Positions 9,673 to 17,315 of a DNA stretch of 64,000 nucleotides are shown here, piece by piece. Both the position numbers and the translations under genes were made by a program. Below the pieces are notes generated by a model, which was not told the origin of the DNA, did no database searches, and saw only the letters and a list, made by a program, of their open reading frames with translations. Position 1 is the stretch's first letter, and each line of letters starts with the position of its first letter. The stretch is taken from positions 33,879 through 97,878 of the forward strand of contig CANQEW010000004.1 in the NCBI GenBank assembly GCA_947596085.1, given 5' to 3'. This stretch comes from an uncultured Clostridia bacterium. GTDB taxonomy: Bacteria > Bacillota > Clostridia > Christensenellales > Aristaeellaceae.

Positions 9673-11655
9673 ATGGATTATCGTACGCTCCATACGAAGA
9701 CGGTGGCCGATCTGCGGCGCATCGCGAAGGAGGAGGGCGTGAAGGTGCCGGCGGGCACGAACAAGGCGCTGCTGGTGCAGATGATCGTGGATCGGCAGGT
9801 GGAGAACGCCGCGAACGCCGCGGCCGCGCGCCCGAAGCCGGCCCCCGCGCCCGAGGCGGTGAAGCCGGAAGAGCGGGGAGAATCCGCCCCCGCGAAGGCG
9901 GCCGCCGCTTCGGACGAGCCCGCCCCCGCGAGGGCGGTTGCCCCTTCGAATGAGCCCGCGCCGGTTGCGCGCCCGCGCGGACGCCGGCCGGCGGCGCGGC
10001 AGGCGGAAGCCGCGGAACCGGAGAGAGCGCCGGTGAAAGCGGCCGCCGGACAGGAGGGTGGAACCGCGGAGGCGGAGGCCCCCGCCGCTTCCACACTGGC
10101 CGCTGCACCGGAGGCGGTTCCGGCGGCGGAGAATCCTGCCGTTTCTCCGGCGGTACCCGCCGCGCCGCAGGTTGCGCGGCCCTATCAGCGGCAGATGAGC
10201 ACCCAGCAGCGCATGGGCGCGCGTATCCAGCCGCAGCAGGGCGGCTATCGCCCGCAGCCACGCCCCGCACAACTCGGCAGGCCCGCGCGCTTCAGCGCGG
10301 AGAGCGCGGTAAGCCGCCCGACTCGCGCCTTTGACGGCAATGCGGGCTTTCGCCGTGTCCCAGGCGAGCAGGGAAGCTATCGCCGCCCTGTCCAGAGCGC
10401 GGAATTTCAGCAGAGTGTTGAAGCCCAGCGGCCAGCGGGCGCTCCCGAGCAGACCGCGCCCGCCGAGGAGCGCCCGGTCAACGCCGCCGTGTCCGAGATG
10501 ATCGCCAGCGGCGACTTCGGCGATGGCGCGGGCATCCTGGAGATCCATGCCGACGGCTATGGCTTTCTGCGCGCGGACAACTACCTGCCCGGCAACCGCG
10601 ACGTGTACGTCTCCGCGGCGCAGATCCGGCGCTTCAACCTGCGCACGGGCGACTACGTGGTGGGCAAAACCCGCCCCCAGCAGATGGGCGACCGCTCGGT
10701 GGGATTGATCTACATCAACGAGGTTAATGGCCAGTCGCCGGACATGGCGCGCAGCCGCCGGCCCTTCGATTCGCTGATTCCGGTGTACCCGGACGAACGC
10801 CTGCGCATGGAGCGCCCCGGCGTGAACGACATTTCGCTGCGCATCATCGACATGATCGTGCCCATCGGCAAGGGCCAGCGCGGCATGATCGTCTCCCAGC
10901 CCAAGGCGGGCAAGACCACGCTTTTGAAGAAGATCGCCAACGCCATCACCGCCAACAATCCGGACGTGCACCTGATCGTACTGCTGATCGACGAGCGGCC
11001 CGAGGAGGTCACGGACATGCAGCGCTCGATCCAGGGCGAGGTGGTCTACTCCACGTTCGACGAGGCGCCGGAGAACCACACCCGCGTTTCGGAGATGGTG
11101 CTGGAGCGCGCCCAGCGGCTGGTGGAACTGGGCAAGGACGTCGTTGTGCTGCTGGATTCCATCACGCGCCTGGCGCGCGCATACAACCTGGTGATCCCGC
11201 CCACGGGGCGCTCGCTGTCGGGCGGCCTCGATCCGGGGGCACTGTACAAGCCCAAGCGCTTCTTTGGAGCGGCGCGCAACATCGAAAACGGCGGCAGCCT
11301 CACCATCATCGCCACCGCGCTGGTGGACACGGGCAGCCGGATGGATGACATCATCTTCGAAGAATTCAAGGGAACGGGCAACATGGAGCTGCACCTCGAC
11401 CGCAGCCTGTCCGACCGCCGCATCTTTCCGGCGATCGACATGTATCGCTCCAGCACGCGGCGCGAGGAACTGCTGCTGACGAAGGAGGAACTGGACGGCG
11501 TGTATCAGGTGCGCAAAATGCTCTCCAAGGGCAGCCCCCAGGAGGCCGCCGAGCAGCTCATTTCTCTGATTGAAAAGACGAAGACCAACGAGGAATTCTT
11601 TCAGAAGCTCAAGGGCTGGCTGAGCGTATACGAAAAGGAAGGCTTTAAGATGTAA
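9673..11655 (+). CDS. rho: Transcription termination factor Rho with long disordered insertion
   Basis: A 660-residue Rho, about 240 residues longer than the E. coli protein. Order: an N-terminal Rho_N/SAP-like helical domain (about 1-45), an Ala/Pro/Glu-rich then Arg/Gln-rich low-complexity segment (about 46-275), the cold-shock-like RNA-binding domain ([20 protein letters not shown]), and the hexameric ATPase with Walker [13 protein letters not shown] near residue 410 and Walker [17 protein letters not shown] near 490. The start ATG follows AGGAGGTAAAT. All catalytic motifs are intact. Long low-complexity insertions at this site are known in other Rho proteins and can affect RNA binding or condensate formation; whether that holds here is inference. 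Confidence 0.96.
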   Translation: MDYRTLHTKTVADLRRIAKEEGVKVPAGTNKALLVQMIVDRQVENAANAAAARPKPAPAPEAVKPEERGESAPAKAAAASDEPAPARAVAPSNEPAPVARPRGRRPAARQAEAAEPERAPVKAAAGQEGGTAEAEAPAASTLAAAPEAVPAAENPAVSPAVPAAPQVARPYQRQMSTQQRMGARIQPQQGGYRPQPRPAQLGRPARFSAESAVSRPTRAFDGNAGFRRVPGEQGSYRRPVQSAEFQQSVEAQRPAGAPEQTAPAEERPVNAAVSEMIASGDFGDGAGILEIHADGYGFLRADNYLPGNRDVYVSAAQIRRFNLRTGDYVVGKTRPQQMGDRSVGLIYINEVNGQSPDMARSRRPFDSLIPVYPDERLRMERPGVNDISLRIIDMIVPIGKGQRGMIVSQPKAGKTTLLKKIANAITANNPDVHLIVLLIDERPEEVTDMQRSIQGEVVYSTFDEAPENHTRVSEMVLERAQRLVELGKDVVVLLDSITRLARAYNLVIPPTGRSLSGGLDPGALYKPKRFFGAARNIENGGSLTIIATALVDTGSRMDDIIFEEFKGTGNMELHLDRSLSDRRIFPAIDMYRSSTRREELLLTKEELDGVYQVRKMLSKGSPQEAAEQLISLIEKTKTNEEFFQKLKGWLSVYEKEGFKM

Positions 11656-11683
11656 TGCGGAGGGGGGAAGCCCTTCCAAAGAG

Positions 11684-11724
11684 GCGGCCGCCGCGTGTTC
11701 CTGCGGGGATTGCGCGGCGGCCGC
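11684..11724. terminator. Bidirectional intrinsic terminator between rho and the AraC gene
   Basis: Perfect 12-bp GC stem (11684-11695 with 11713-11724) and a 17-base loop, lying between the convergent rho and AraC genes. TTGCGTTATCTTCTT follows on the + strand. Confidence 0.65.
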
Positions 11725-11729
11725 TTGCG

Positions 11730-12650
11730 TTATCTTCTTGTATCATGTGCCTCTCGATACTGCAGCGGCGTGCAGCCGTTGATGGATTTGAACATGCGGA
11801 TGAAGGACGACGTGTTGGCGTAACCCGCCGCCAGCGCGGTTTCCGTTACGGAGAGCTTCTGCTGAACCAGCAGCCGCTCGGCGTACTGGATGCGCTTGCG
11901 GGTCACGTAGCGGTAGAAGGACTCGTGGGTGAACTCCTTGAACATTCGGGAGAAGTGATACTTGCTGAAGTTGAGCATGCCGGAGAGCTTCTCCAGCGAG
12001 AGCTCCTCGGTGCAGTGGTTGTCGATGTAGCTGCACACCATGGTCATCTTGTTCACATACTCCTGCTGCTTGTTGCGCGAGAGCGTGACGGCCTTGTCGG
12101 ATTCCTCGTAGTGCTGCGCCACCAGCGCGAGCATCTGCGCCATCTTGCCGTAGATCACCGGCTCCAGCAGTTCGATGGATCCCAACTGCGCGCCCTTCTC
12201 GGCGGGGGGGGGCAGCGTCAATTTGTCTCTTTCGAGATAGGCATCGCACATCTCCAAGAAGAGCTTTTCCAATTCGAAGTGGACGTGCGCCGGAGTGTTG
12301 GACGCCGAAAACAGCACCGCGGGATTGATCAGCGAAAGGATCTGATTGATTCCCAGTACATCCGACATCACCGAAAGATCCACCATCAGGAAGTAGCGCC
12401 GGCCGGTGGCGGGTGCCTCGTGGGCGTGGTAGACGTTGGGCGCGATCAGCAGGATGTCCGACGGCTCCAGGTGGAAGATCCGATTGGCGACATGGGTGGT
12501 GTAGCCGTTTTCGATGGGCATCAGCAGCTCCAGCGGCGTGTGCCAGTGGGTGGGGTAGCTGGTGGGCTCGTCGTTCAGATAGGCGACGATGTGCGGATTG
12601 TCCGGATAATTCACGATCTCGTGATACCCGCTGAAACGCACCGTGTCCAT
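11730..12650 (-). CDS. AraC/XylS family transcriptional regulator
   Basis: A 306-residue regulator. The N-terminal half (about 1-150) is a cupin-like sensor domain with HWHTPLELLMPIENGYT; the C-terminal about 100 residues hold two helix-turn-helix units, including LSGMLNFSKYHFSRMFKEFT and ETALAAGYANTSSFIRMFKS. The start ATG 12650 follows GAGGAGG with eight-base spacing; upstream in-frame residues are not similar to the family. It is divergent from the sugar ABC transporter/GH3/GH1 operon and very likely activates it in response to a sugar. Confidence 0.9.
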   Translation of the reverse strand: MDTVRFSGYHEIVNYPDNPHIVAYLNDEPTSYPTHWHTPLELLMPIENGYTTHVANRIFHLEPSDILLIAPNVYHAHEAPATGRRYFLMVDLSVMSDVLGINQILSLINPAVLFSASNTPAHVHFELEKLFLEMCDAYLERDKLTLPPPAEKGAQLGSIELLEPVIYGKMAQMLALVAQHYEESDKAVTLSRNKQQEYVNKMTMVCSYIDNHCTEELSLEKLSGMLNFSKYHFSRMFKEFTHESFYRYVTRKRIQYAERLLVQQKLSVTETALAAGYANTSSFIRMFKSINGCTPLQYREAHDTRR

Positions 12651-12699
12651 GTGGGCGGCCTCCTCTTCGTAAATCATGTGTTGTTTACATGCTGGTTTC

Positions 12700-12727
12700 A
12701 TTATATCAAATGGAGAAAAAAATGCAA
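12700..12727 (-). promoter_or_regulatory. Promoter of the AraC regulator gene
   Basis: On the minus strand TTGCAT (12727-12722), 16-base spacer, TATAAT (12705-12700), 50 bases before the AraC start codon. Confidence 0.6.
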
Positions 12728-12795
12728 GAAGCCGCACAGAATAAGTTGCGAAAACGAAAAATACAGCAAGAATGGCATATCCACAAGGCAAGTTT

Positions 12796-12828
12796 CCGGT
12801 ATCAATATACCGGAGATATTGCTATAAT
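12796..12828 (+). promoter_or_regulatory. Operator-like palindrome plus -10 of the sugar operon
   Basis: CCGGTAT-CAAT-ATACCGG (12796-12813) is a perfect 7-bp inverted repeat sitting over the expected -35 position of a promoter whose -10 is TATAAT at 12823-12828. No good -35 hexamer is present (TATCAA at 17-base spacing), consistent with an activator-dependent promoter. Whether the palindrome binds the AraC protein or another regulator is not determined. Confidence 0.6.
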
Positions 12829-12863
12829 CAGATTATCAATAAAATAAGAGGAGGTTCCCCGAC

Positions 12864-14210
12864 ATGAAGAAACTGGTTTCTACCCTGTTGTGCGTCGTGC
12901 TGGTGGCGGCGATGCTCGTTACCGGCGCCGCCGCGCTGGCTGAAGACAACGTCATCAACGTGTATGCCTTCACGGATGAGGTTCCGACCATGCTCCAGAA
13001 GTATGTTGACGAGCATCCGGACTTCGGCTACACCCTCAACACCACCATCATCGCCACCACGGACGGCGCCTACCAGCCCGCTCTGGACCAGGCTCTGGCC
13101 GCCGGCGGCTCGGACGCCCCGGACATCTACTGCGCTGAGGCCGCGTTCGTTCTGAAGTACACCCAGGGCGACGCCGCTGGCTATGCCGCCGCTTATGAGG
13201 ATCTGGGCATCGACGTCGCTGCCGAGATCGAGGCCGCCGACATCGCGCAGTACAGCGTGGACATCGGCACCAACCCCGAGGGCAAGGTCGTTGCGCTGGG
13301 CTATCAGGCGACCGGTGGCGCGTTCATCTATCGCCGCTCCATCGCCAAGGACGTGTTCGGCACCGACGATCCCGCTGAGATCTCCGCGATCATCGGCGGC
13401 GGCTCCGGCAGCTGGGACAAGTTCTTCGAGGCGGCCGAGACCCTGAAGGCTGCGGGCGTGGGCATCATCTCCGGCGACGGCGACCTCTGGCACGCCGTGG
13501 AGAACAGCTCCGACTCCGGCTGGATCGTGGACGGCAAGCTGAACATCGACGCCAAGCGCGAGGCGTTCATGGATCTGTCCAAGACCCTGAAGGACAACGA
13601 CTATCACAACGATACGCAGGACTGGCAGGATGCGTGGTTCGCCGACATGAAGGGCGAAGGCGCGAAGCCGATCTTCGGCTTCTTCGGTCCGGCCTGGCTG
13701 ATCAACTACACCATGGCCCCGAACTGCGGCGGCAGCGCCGTTGGCGAGGGCACCTACGGCGACTGGGCCGTGTGCGAGTCCCCGATCGGCTTCTTCTGGG
13801 GCGGCACCTGGCTGCTGGCCAACAAAGACACCCAGAAGGCTGAGGCGGTTGCCAAGCTGATCGACTGGGTCACCCTGGATTGCACCGAGGACGGCCTGCA
13901 GTATCACTGGGCCAACGGCACCATGGTCGAGGGCGAGCAGGGCACCAAGGACGTCGTCGCTTCCGGCACGGTCATGAGCGCTTCCGACGGCACCGTTGAC
14001 TTCCTGGGCGGCCAGAACATGTTCGACGTGTTCGTTCCCGCGAACGCCAACGCCAAGGGCACCAACATGACCCAGTATGACGAGACCATCAACCAGTACT
14101 GGAGAGACGCGGTCCGTCAGTACACCTCCGGCGAGAAGACCAAGGAAGACGCGATTGCCGGCTTCAAGCAGAATGTCGCGGACAACCTGGACGTCGAGGT
14201 CGAATTCTAA
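12864..14210 (+). CDS. Extracellular solute-binding protein, sugar ABC transporter (family 1)
   Basis: A 448-residue secreted binding protein. Seen: a signal peptide MKKLVSTLLCVVLVAAML with an AxA-type site (AALAED), then a two-lobed fold with family-1 features such as YQPALDQALAAGGSDAPDIY and a hinge/C-lobe rich in Trp. The lipobox cysteine expected of a lipoprotein is not at the usual position, so anchoring is unclear. It is the first gene of a seven-gene operon with two permeases, YesL-like protein and two glycosidases. Codon use is very biased, suggesting high expression. The ligand is inferred to be a beta-linked oligosaccharide. Confidence 0.92.
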   Translation: MKKLVSTLLCVVLVAAMLVTGAAALAEDNVINVYAFTDEVPTMLQKYVDEHPDFGYTLNTTIIATTDGAYQPALDQALAAGGSDAPDIYCAEAAFVLKYTQGDAAGYAAAYEDLGIDVAAEIEAADIAQYSVDIGTNPEGKVVALGYQATGGAFIYRRSIAKDVFGTDDPAEISAIIGGGSGSWDKFFEAAETLKAAGVGIISGDGDLWHAVENSSDSGWIVDGKLNIDAKREAFMDLSKTLKDNDYHNDTQDWQDAWFADMKGEGAKPIFGFFGPAWLINYTMAPNCGGSAVGEGTYGDWAVCESPIGFFWGGTWLLANKDTQKAEAVAKLIDWVTLDCTEDGLQYHWANGTMVEGEQGTKDVVASGTVMSASDGTVDFLGGQNMFDVFVPANANAKGTNMTQYDETINQYWRDAVRQYTSGEKTKEDAIAGFKQNVADNLDVEVEF

Positions 14211-14226
14211 GATCGAATGAAGAGAG

Positions 14227-14262
14227 GGGGAGTGCGGTCTCGTTGAGGCCGCCTCCCCTTTG
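14227..14262 (+). terminator. Hairpin between binding-protein and permease genes (attenuator-like)
   Basis: GGGGAG.GCGGTCT pairs with AGGCCGC.CTCCCC (14227-14258, one bulge and one G-U pair), followed by TTTGACTTT. It would terminate or protect the binding-protein mRNA and so lower expression of the downstream permeases. Confidence 0.6.
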
Positions 14263-14291
14263 ACTTTCGCTTCAGAATCAGGAGGGGTACC

Positions 14292-15266
14292 ATGAAGACG
14301 AAAAAGCTGTCGTATGCCAGATATGGCTACATATTCAGCATACCCTTTGTCGTCGCGTTCTGCGTATTCACGCTCTATCCCGTAATCTTCACCGTCGCAC
14401 TTGGCTTCACGGATTTCAAGGGACTGGGCGCAACGACATTCCATTTCCTGGCGGACGATCCGTTTAAAAACTTCCGGGCGATCCTGACCGCGCCCACCTT
14501 CCAGACGGCGCTGAAGAACACCTTCATCATGTGGGGCATGAACTTCCTGCCGCAGATTCTGCTGGCGCTGGTGCTGGCGGCCTGGTTCTCGGGCACGCTG
14601 TTCAAGGTCAAGGGTCAGGGCTTCTTCAAGGTCGTATTCTACATGCCCAACATCATCACGGCGGCCACCATCGCGATCCTGTTCGGCGCGCTGTTCGGCT
14701 ACCCCATGGGCCCGATGAACGATCTGGTCACAAGTTTGGGGCTGGCGAAGGATCCAATCTTCTTCTTCCAGAACAAGTGGGTGGCCAAGGGCGTGGTTGC
14801 CTTCATTCAGTTCTGGATGTGGTATGGCTATACGATGATCATCCTGATCTCCGGCATCCTGGGCATGAGCCCCGAGTGGTTCGAGGCCGCGGAGCTGGAC
14901 GGCGCGACGGGCTGGCAGAAGTTCTTCTACATCACGCTGCCCAACCTGCGCACGATCATCATCTACACGCTGGTGACCAGCCTGATCGGCGGCCTGCAGA
15001 TGTTCGACATCCCGAAGCTGCTGGTGCTCAACAGCGGACCGGACAACGCGACGCTCACGGCCAGCGTATTCATTTACAACCAGGCGTTCAGCGGCAGCTA
15101 CATGTATAACCGCGCTTCCGCGGCGAGCATGATCATGTTCGCGATCATCTGCGTGCTTTCGGCCATCGTGTTTGTGCTCTTGCAGGATAAGTCCGAGGTG
15201 CAGGCGCGCAAGGAGCTCAAGCGCGCGGCGAAGGCCGCCCGCAAGGGAAGGGGGATCGGCGCATGA
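14292..15266 (+). CDS. Sugar ABC transporter permease (MalF/UgpA type)
   Basis: A 324-residue inner-membrane protein with six predicted membrane segments, the first at about residues 15-38. The permease EAA loop is visible as EWFEAAELDGATGWQKFFYI followed by LPNLR. It forms a heterodimer with the next gene product and needs a shared MsiK/UgpC-type ATPase, since no ATPase gene is in this operon. The start ATG follows GGAGGGG. The 3' end overlaps the next gene by four bases. Confidence 0.93.
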   Translation: MKTKKLSYARYGYIFSIPFVVAFCVFTLYPVIFTVALGFTDFKGLGATTFHFLADDPFKNFRAILTAPTFQTALKNTFIMWGMNFLPQILLALVLAAWFSGTLFKVKGQGFFKVVFYMPNIITAATIAILFGALFGYPMGPMNDLVTSLGLAKDPIFFFQNKWVAKGVVAFIQFWMWYGYTMIILISGILGMSPEWFEAAELDGATGWQKFFYITLPNLRTIIIYTLVTSLIGGLQMFDIPKLLVLNSGPDNATLTASVFIYNQAFSGSYMYNRASAASMIMFAIICVLSAIVFVLLQDKSEVQARKELKRAAKAARKGRGIGA

Positions 15267-16102
15267 AGAAGAAAGTATCCAAGGGCTTTTTGGCCTTCGT
15301 GTACGTGGTATGCGCCATCCTCACGGTGCTGAGCATCATGCCGTTTTTGATCATGGTGGTCAACGCCACGCGCTCCACCACGCAGATTCAGCAGCACGCC
15401 ATCTCGGTGATTCCGTCCACATATCTGTTGAAGAACTTCCAGATCCTGACCGGCAAGAGCTTCAACCCGATGCGCGGCTTCCTGAACTCGCTGATCATCT
15501 CCACGGGCGCGACGGCCTGCACGGTCTACTTCTCGTCGCTGACCGCCTACGCGCTGGTGGTGTACAACTGGAAGCTCCGGCAGCCGTTCTTCACCTTCAT
15601 CATGGCGGTGATGATGATCCCGTCCCAGGTGGTGAGCATCGGCTTCTACCAGTTCATGTACCGCATTCACATGACCAACAACTTCCTGGCGCTGATTCTA
15701 CCCGCGGTGGCCGCGCCGACCACGGTGTTCTTCATGCGGCAGTTCATGCTCTCGTCTCTGCCGCTGGAGGTGGTGCAGTCGGCCCGCGTGGACGGCTCCG
15801 GGGAGTTCCACACGTTCAACCACATCGTGCTTCCGATTTTGAAGCCCGCCATCGCGACGCAGGCGATCTTCTCCTTCGTCAACTCCTGGAACAATCTGTT
15901 CCTGCCGTTGATCCTGCTGACCCGGCAGGAGAAGTACACCATGCCGATCATGGTCTCGCTGCTCAAGGGCGACATCTACAAGACCGAGTATGGCGCGATC
16001 TACATGGGCCTGACGCTCACGGTGCTGCCGCTGTTCGTGGTTTACTTCCTGCTTTCGAAGTACATCATCGCGGGCGTGGCGCTGGGCAGCGTGAAGGGAT
16101 AA
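15263..16102 (+). CDS. Sugar ABC transporter permease (MalG/UgpE type)
   Basis: A 279-residue membrane protein with about six transmembrane helices. The EAA-like loop is LPLEVVQSARVDGSGEFHTF. The ATGA overlap with the previous permease indicates translational coupling. Together with the 14292-15266 product it forms the channel of a CUT1-type importer; the ATPase must come from elsewhere in the genome. Confidence 0.93.
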   Translation: MKKKVSKGFLAFVYVVCAILTVLSIMPFLIMVVNATRSTTQIQQHAISVIPSTYLLKNFQILTGKSFNPMRGFLNSLIISTGATACTVYFSSLTAYALVVYNWKLRQPFFTFIMAVMMIPSQVVSIGFYQFMYRIHMTNNFLALILPAVAAPTTVFFMRQFMLSSLPLEVVQSARVDGSGEFHTFNHIVLPILKPAIATQAIFSFVNSWNNLFLPLILLTRQEKYTMPIMVSLLKGDIYKTEYGAIYMGLTLTVLPLFVVYFLLSKYIIAGVALGSVKG

Positions 16103-16109
16103 AAATAAC

Positions 16110-16745
16110 ATGGACCGCCTGTTCAGCATGGACAATCCAGTTTGGCGGGCCATTGGAAGGCTCGTCGATCTGGTGTGGATCAACATCCTGACGCTGGTGT
16201 GCGCCCTGCCGGTCTTTACGGCGGGCGCCTCCTTCACGGCGATGTACGATGTGCTCCTGCGCATGGCGGAGGACAGGCAGGGCGCGCTCACGGGCAGATT
16301 CTTCCGGGCATTCCGGAAGAACTTTCTGCCCGCGACGAAGCTCTGGCTGTGCGCGCTCGCGGTGCTGGCGGTGTACGGTTATAACCTGTGGCTGGTGCAC
16401 GCCGGGGCATTGGATGGACTGGGCGCGCTCAAAAAGGTGAGCCTGGGCGTGATTCTGCTGATCCTGTTTCTGCTGATCGTGATGATGCATTACTGCTTTG
16501 GACTGACCGCGCGCTATGAAAACAGCATGGGCCGCACGGTGAAGAACGCGGCGCTGCTGACCATCGCGTTCTTTCCAAAGAGCTTCTGCATGGGGGTGCT
16601 CACCTTCTTTCCGCTGGCGCTGACGCTGCTCTCGGACTATTTCTTCTGGCTGTGGTTTCTCTACGGCCTCGCCTATCCGGGCTGGCTGATCGCCCGGCTG
16701 ATGGCGACGGTGTTCGCCCGCATGGAGGAGCGTGACGGAGAATGA
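16110..16745 (+). CDS. YesL/DUF624 family membrane protein
   Basis: A 211-residue integral membrane protein with about five hydrophobic helices. The N-terminus MDRLFSMDNPVWRAIGRL and the following WINILTLVCALPVFTAGAS are characteristic of the YesL/DUF624 family, whose genes recur in polysaccharide-utilisation operons next to CUT1 permeases. The biochemical role is not known. It lies seven bases after the permease and overlaps the next gene by four bases. Confidence 0.85.
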   Translation: MDRLFSMDNPVWRAIGRLVDLVWINILTLVCALPVFTAGASFTAMYDVLLRMAEDRQGALTGRFFRAFRKNFLPATKLWLCALAVLAVYGYNLWLVHAGALDGLGALKKVSLGVILLILFLLIVMMHYCFGLTARYENSMGRTVKNAALLTIAFFPKSFCMGVLTFFPLALTLLSDYFFWLWFLYGLAYPGWLIARLMATVFARMEERDGE

Positions 16746-17275
16746 ACCGAGCTGCCTTCCGGGAACTGAGCCTGCGCCAGAAATTGCAGTGGATCGCGCA
16801 GTACTACGGCGCGGCGATCGTATTGGCGGTCGTCGCCGTCGCCATGGGGATCGGCTTTTTCACCGCCGTGTTCGGGCCGGGGGAGAAGTGCACGGTCAAG
16901 GTCATGATTCTCGACGACCGCCAGACGGCGGACAACTGCCGCCTTTTTTCCGAGGAACTCGGCGCGATGCTGGGCGGAGAGTGCGAAGTCACCAGCTACG
17001 CCCCGAGCGCCATGTACGAGATGCAGGCGTTCGCCGTGCGGTTGACCTCGGACGCGCTGGACGTGGTCATCGCCCCGGAGGCGCAGATGCGCGAGCTGAT
17101 CGAGAACGGGTATCTGCGCGGCATGGAGAAGCTGGAGGCGAATTCCCGCTACCAGGCGATTACCCGGGGCGGGGAAGCGGACGGCGCGGATATCTACATT
17201 GGGCTCGCCGCCCGAACCAAAAATGAACGCAACGCATCCGAAACGATGCGATATTTTTCAGAGACAGGGAAGTAA
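16742..17275 (+). CDS. Unknown single-pass membrane protein in sugar operon
   Basis: A 177-residue protein. One clear membrane segment is at about residues 20-46 (YYGAAIVLAVVAVAMGIGFF), preceded by a basic N-terminus; the rest is predicted extracytoplasmic and mixed alpha/beta. I recognise no family. Overlap with the YesL-like gene and position before GH3 suggest a role in the same transport or sensing process. The last codons overlap a small hairpin (17233-17250). Confidence 0.75.
   Translation: MNRAAFRELSLRQKLQWIAQYYGAAIVLAVVAVAMGIGFFTAVFGPGEKCTVKVMILDDRQTADNCRLFSEELGAMLGGECEVTSYAPSAMYEMQAFAVRLTSDALDVVIAPEAQMRELIENGYLRGMEKLEANSRYQAITRGGEADGADIYIGLAARTKNERNASETMRYFSETGK
17233..17258 (+). 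terminator. Small hairpin with T-run at the end of the 177-residue ORF
   Basis: CGCATC-CGAAAC-GATGCG followed by ATATTTTT. The stem is only 6 bp, so at most a partial terminator or attenuator ahead of the GH3 gene. Confidence 0.4.
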
Positions 17276-17315
17276 CGACGCCCTGACGAATGAACGATCA
17301 AGGGGAGTTTGCCAG

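Noticed and set aside
11655..12827. A 390-residue open frame on the + strand opposite the AraC gene
   Set aside because: The minus-strand AraC protein has clear domains, a ribosome-binding site and a promoter; the + frame has none.
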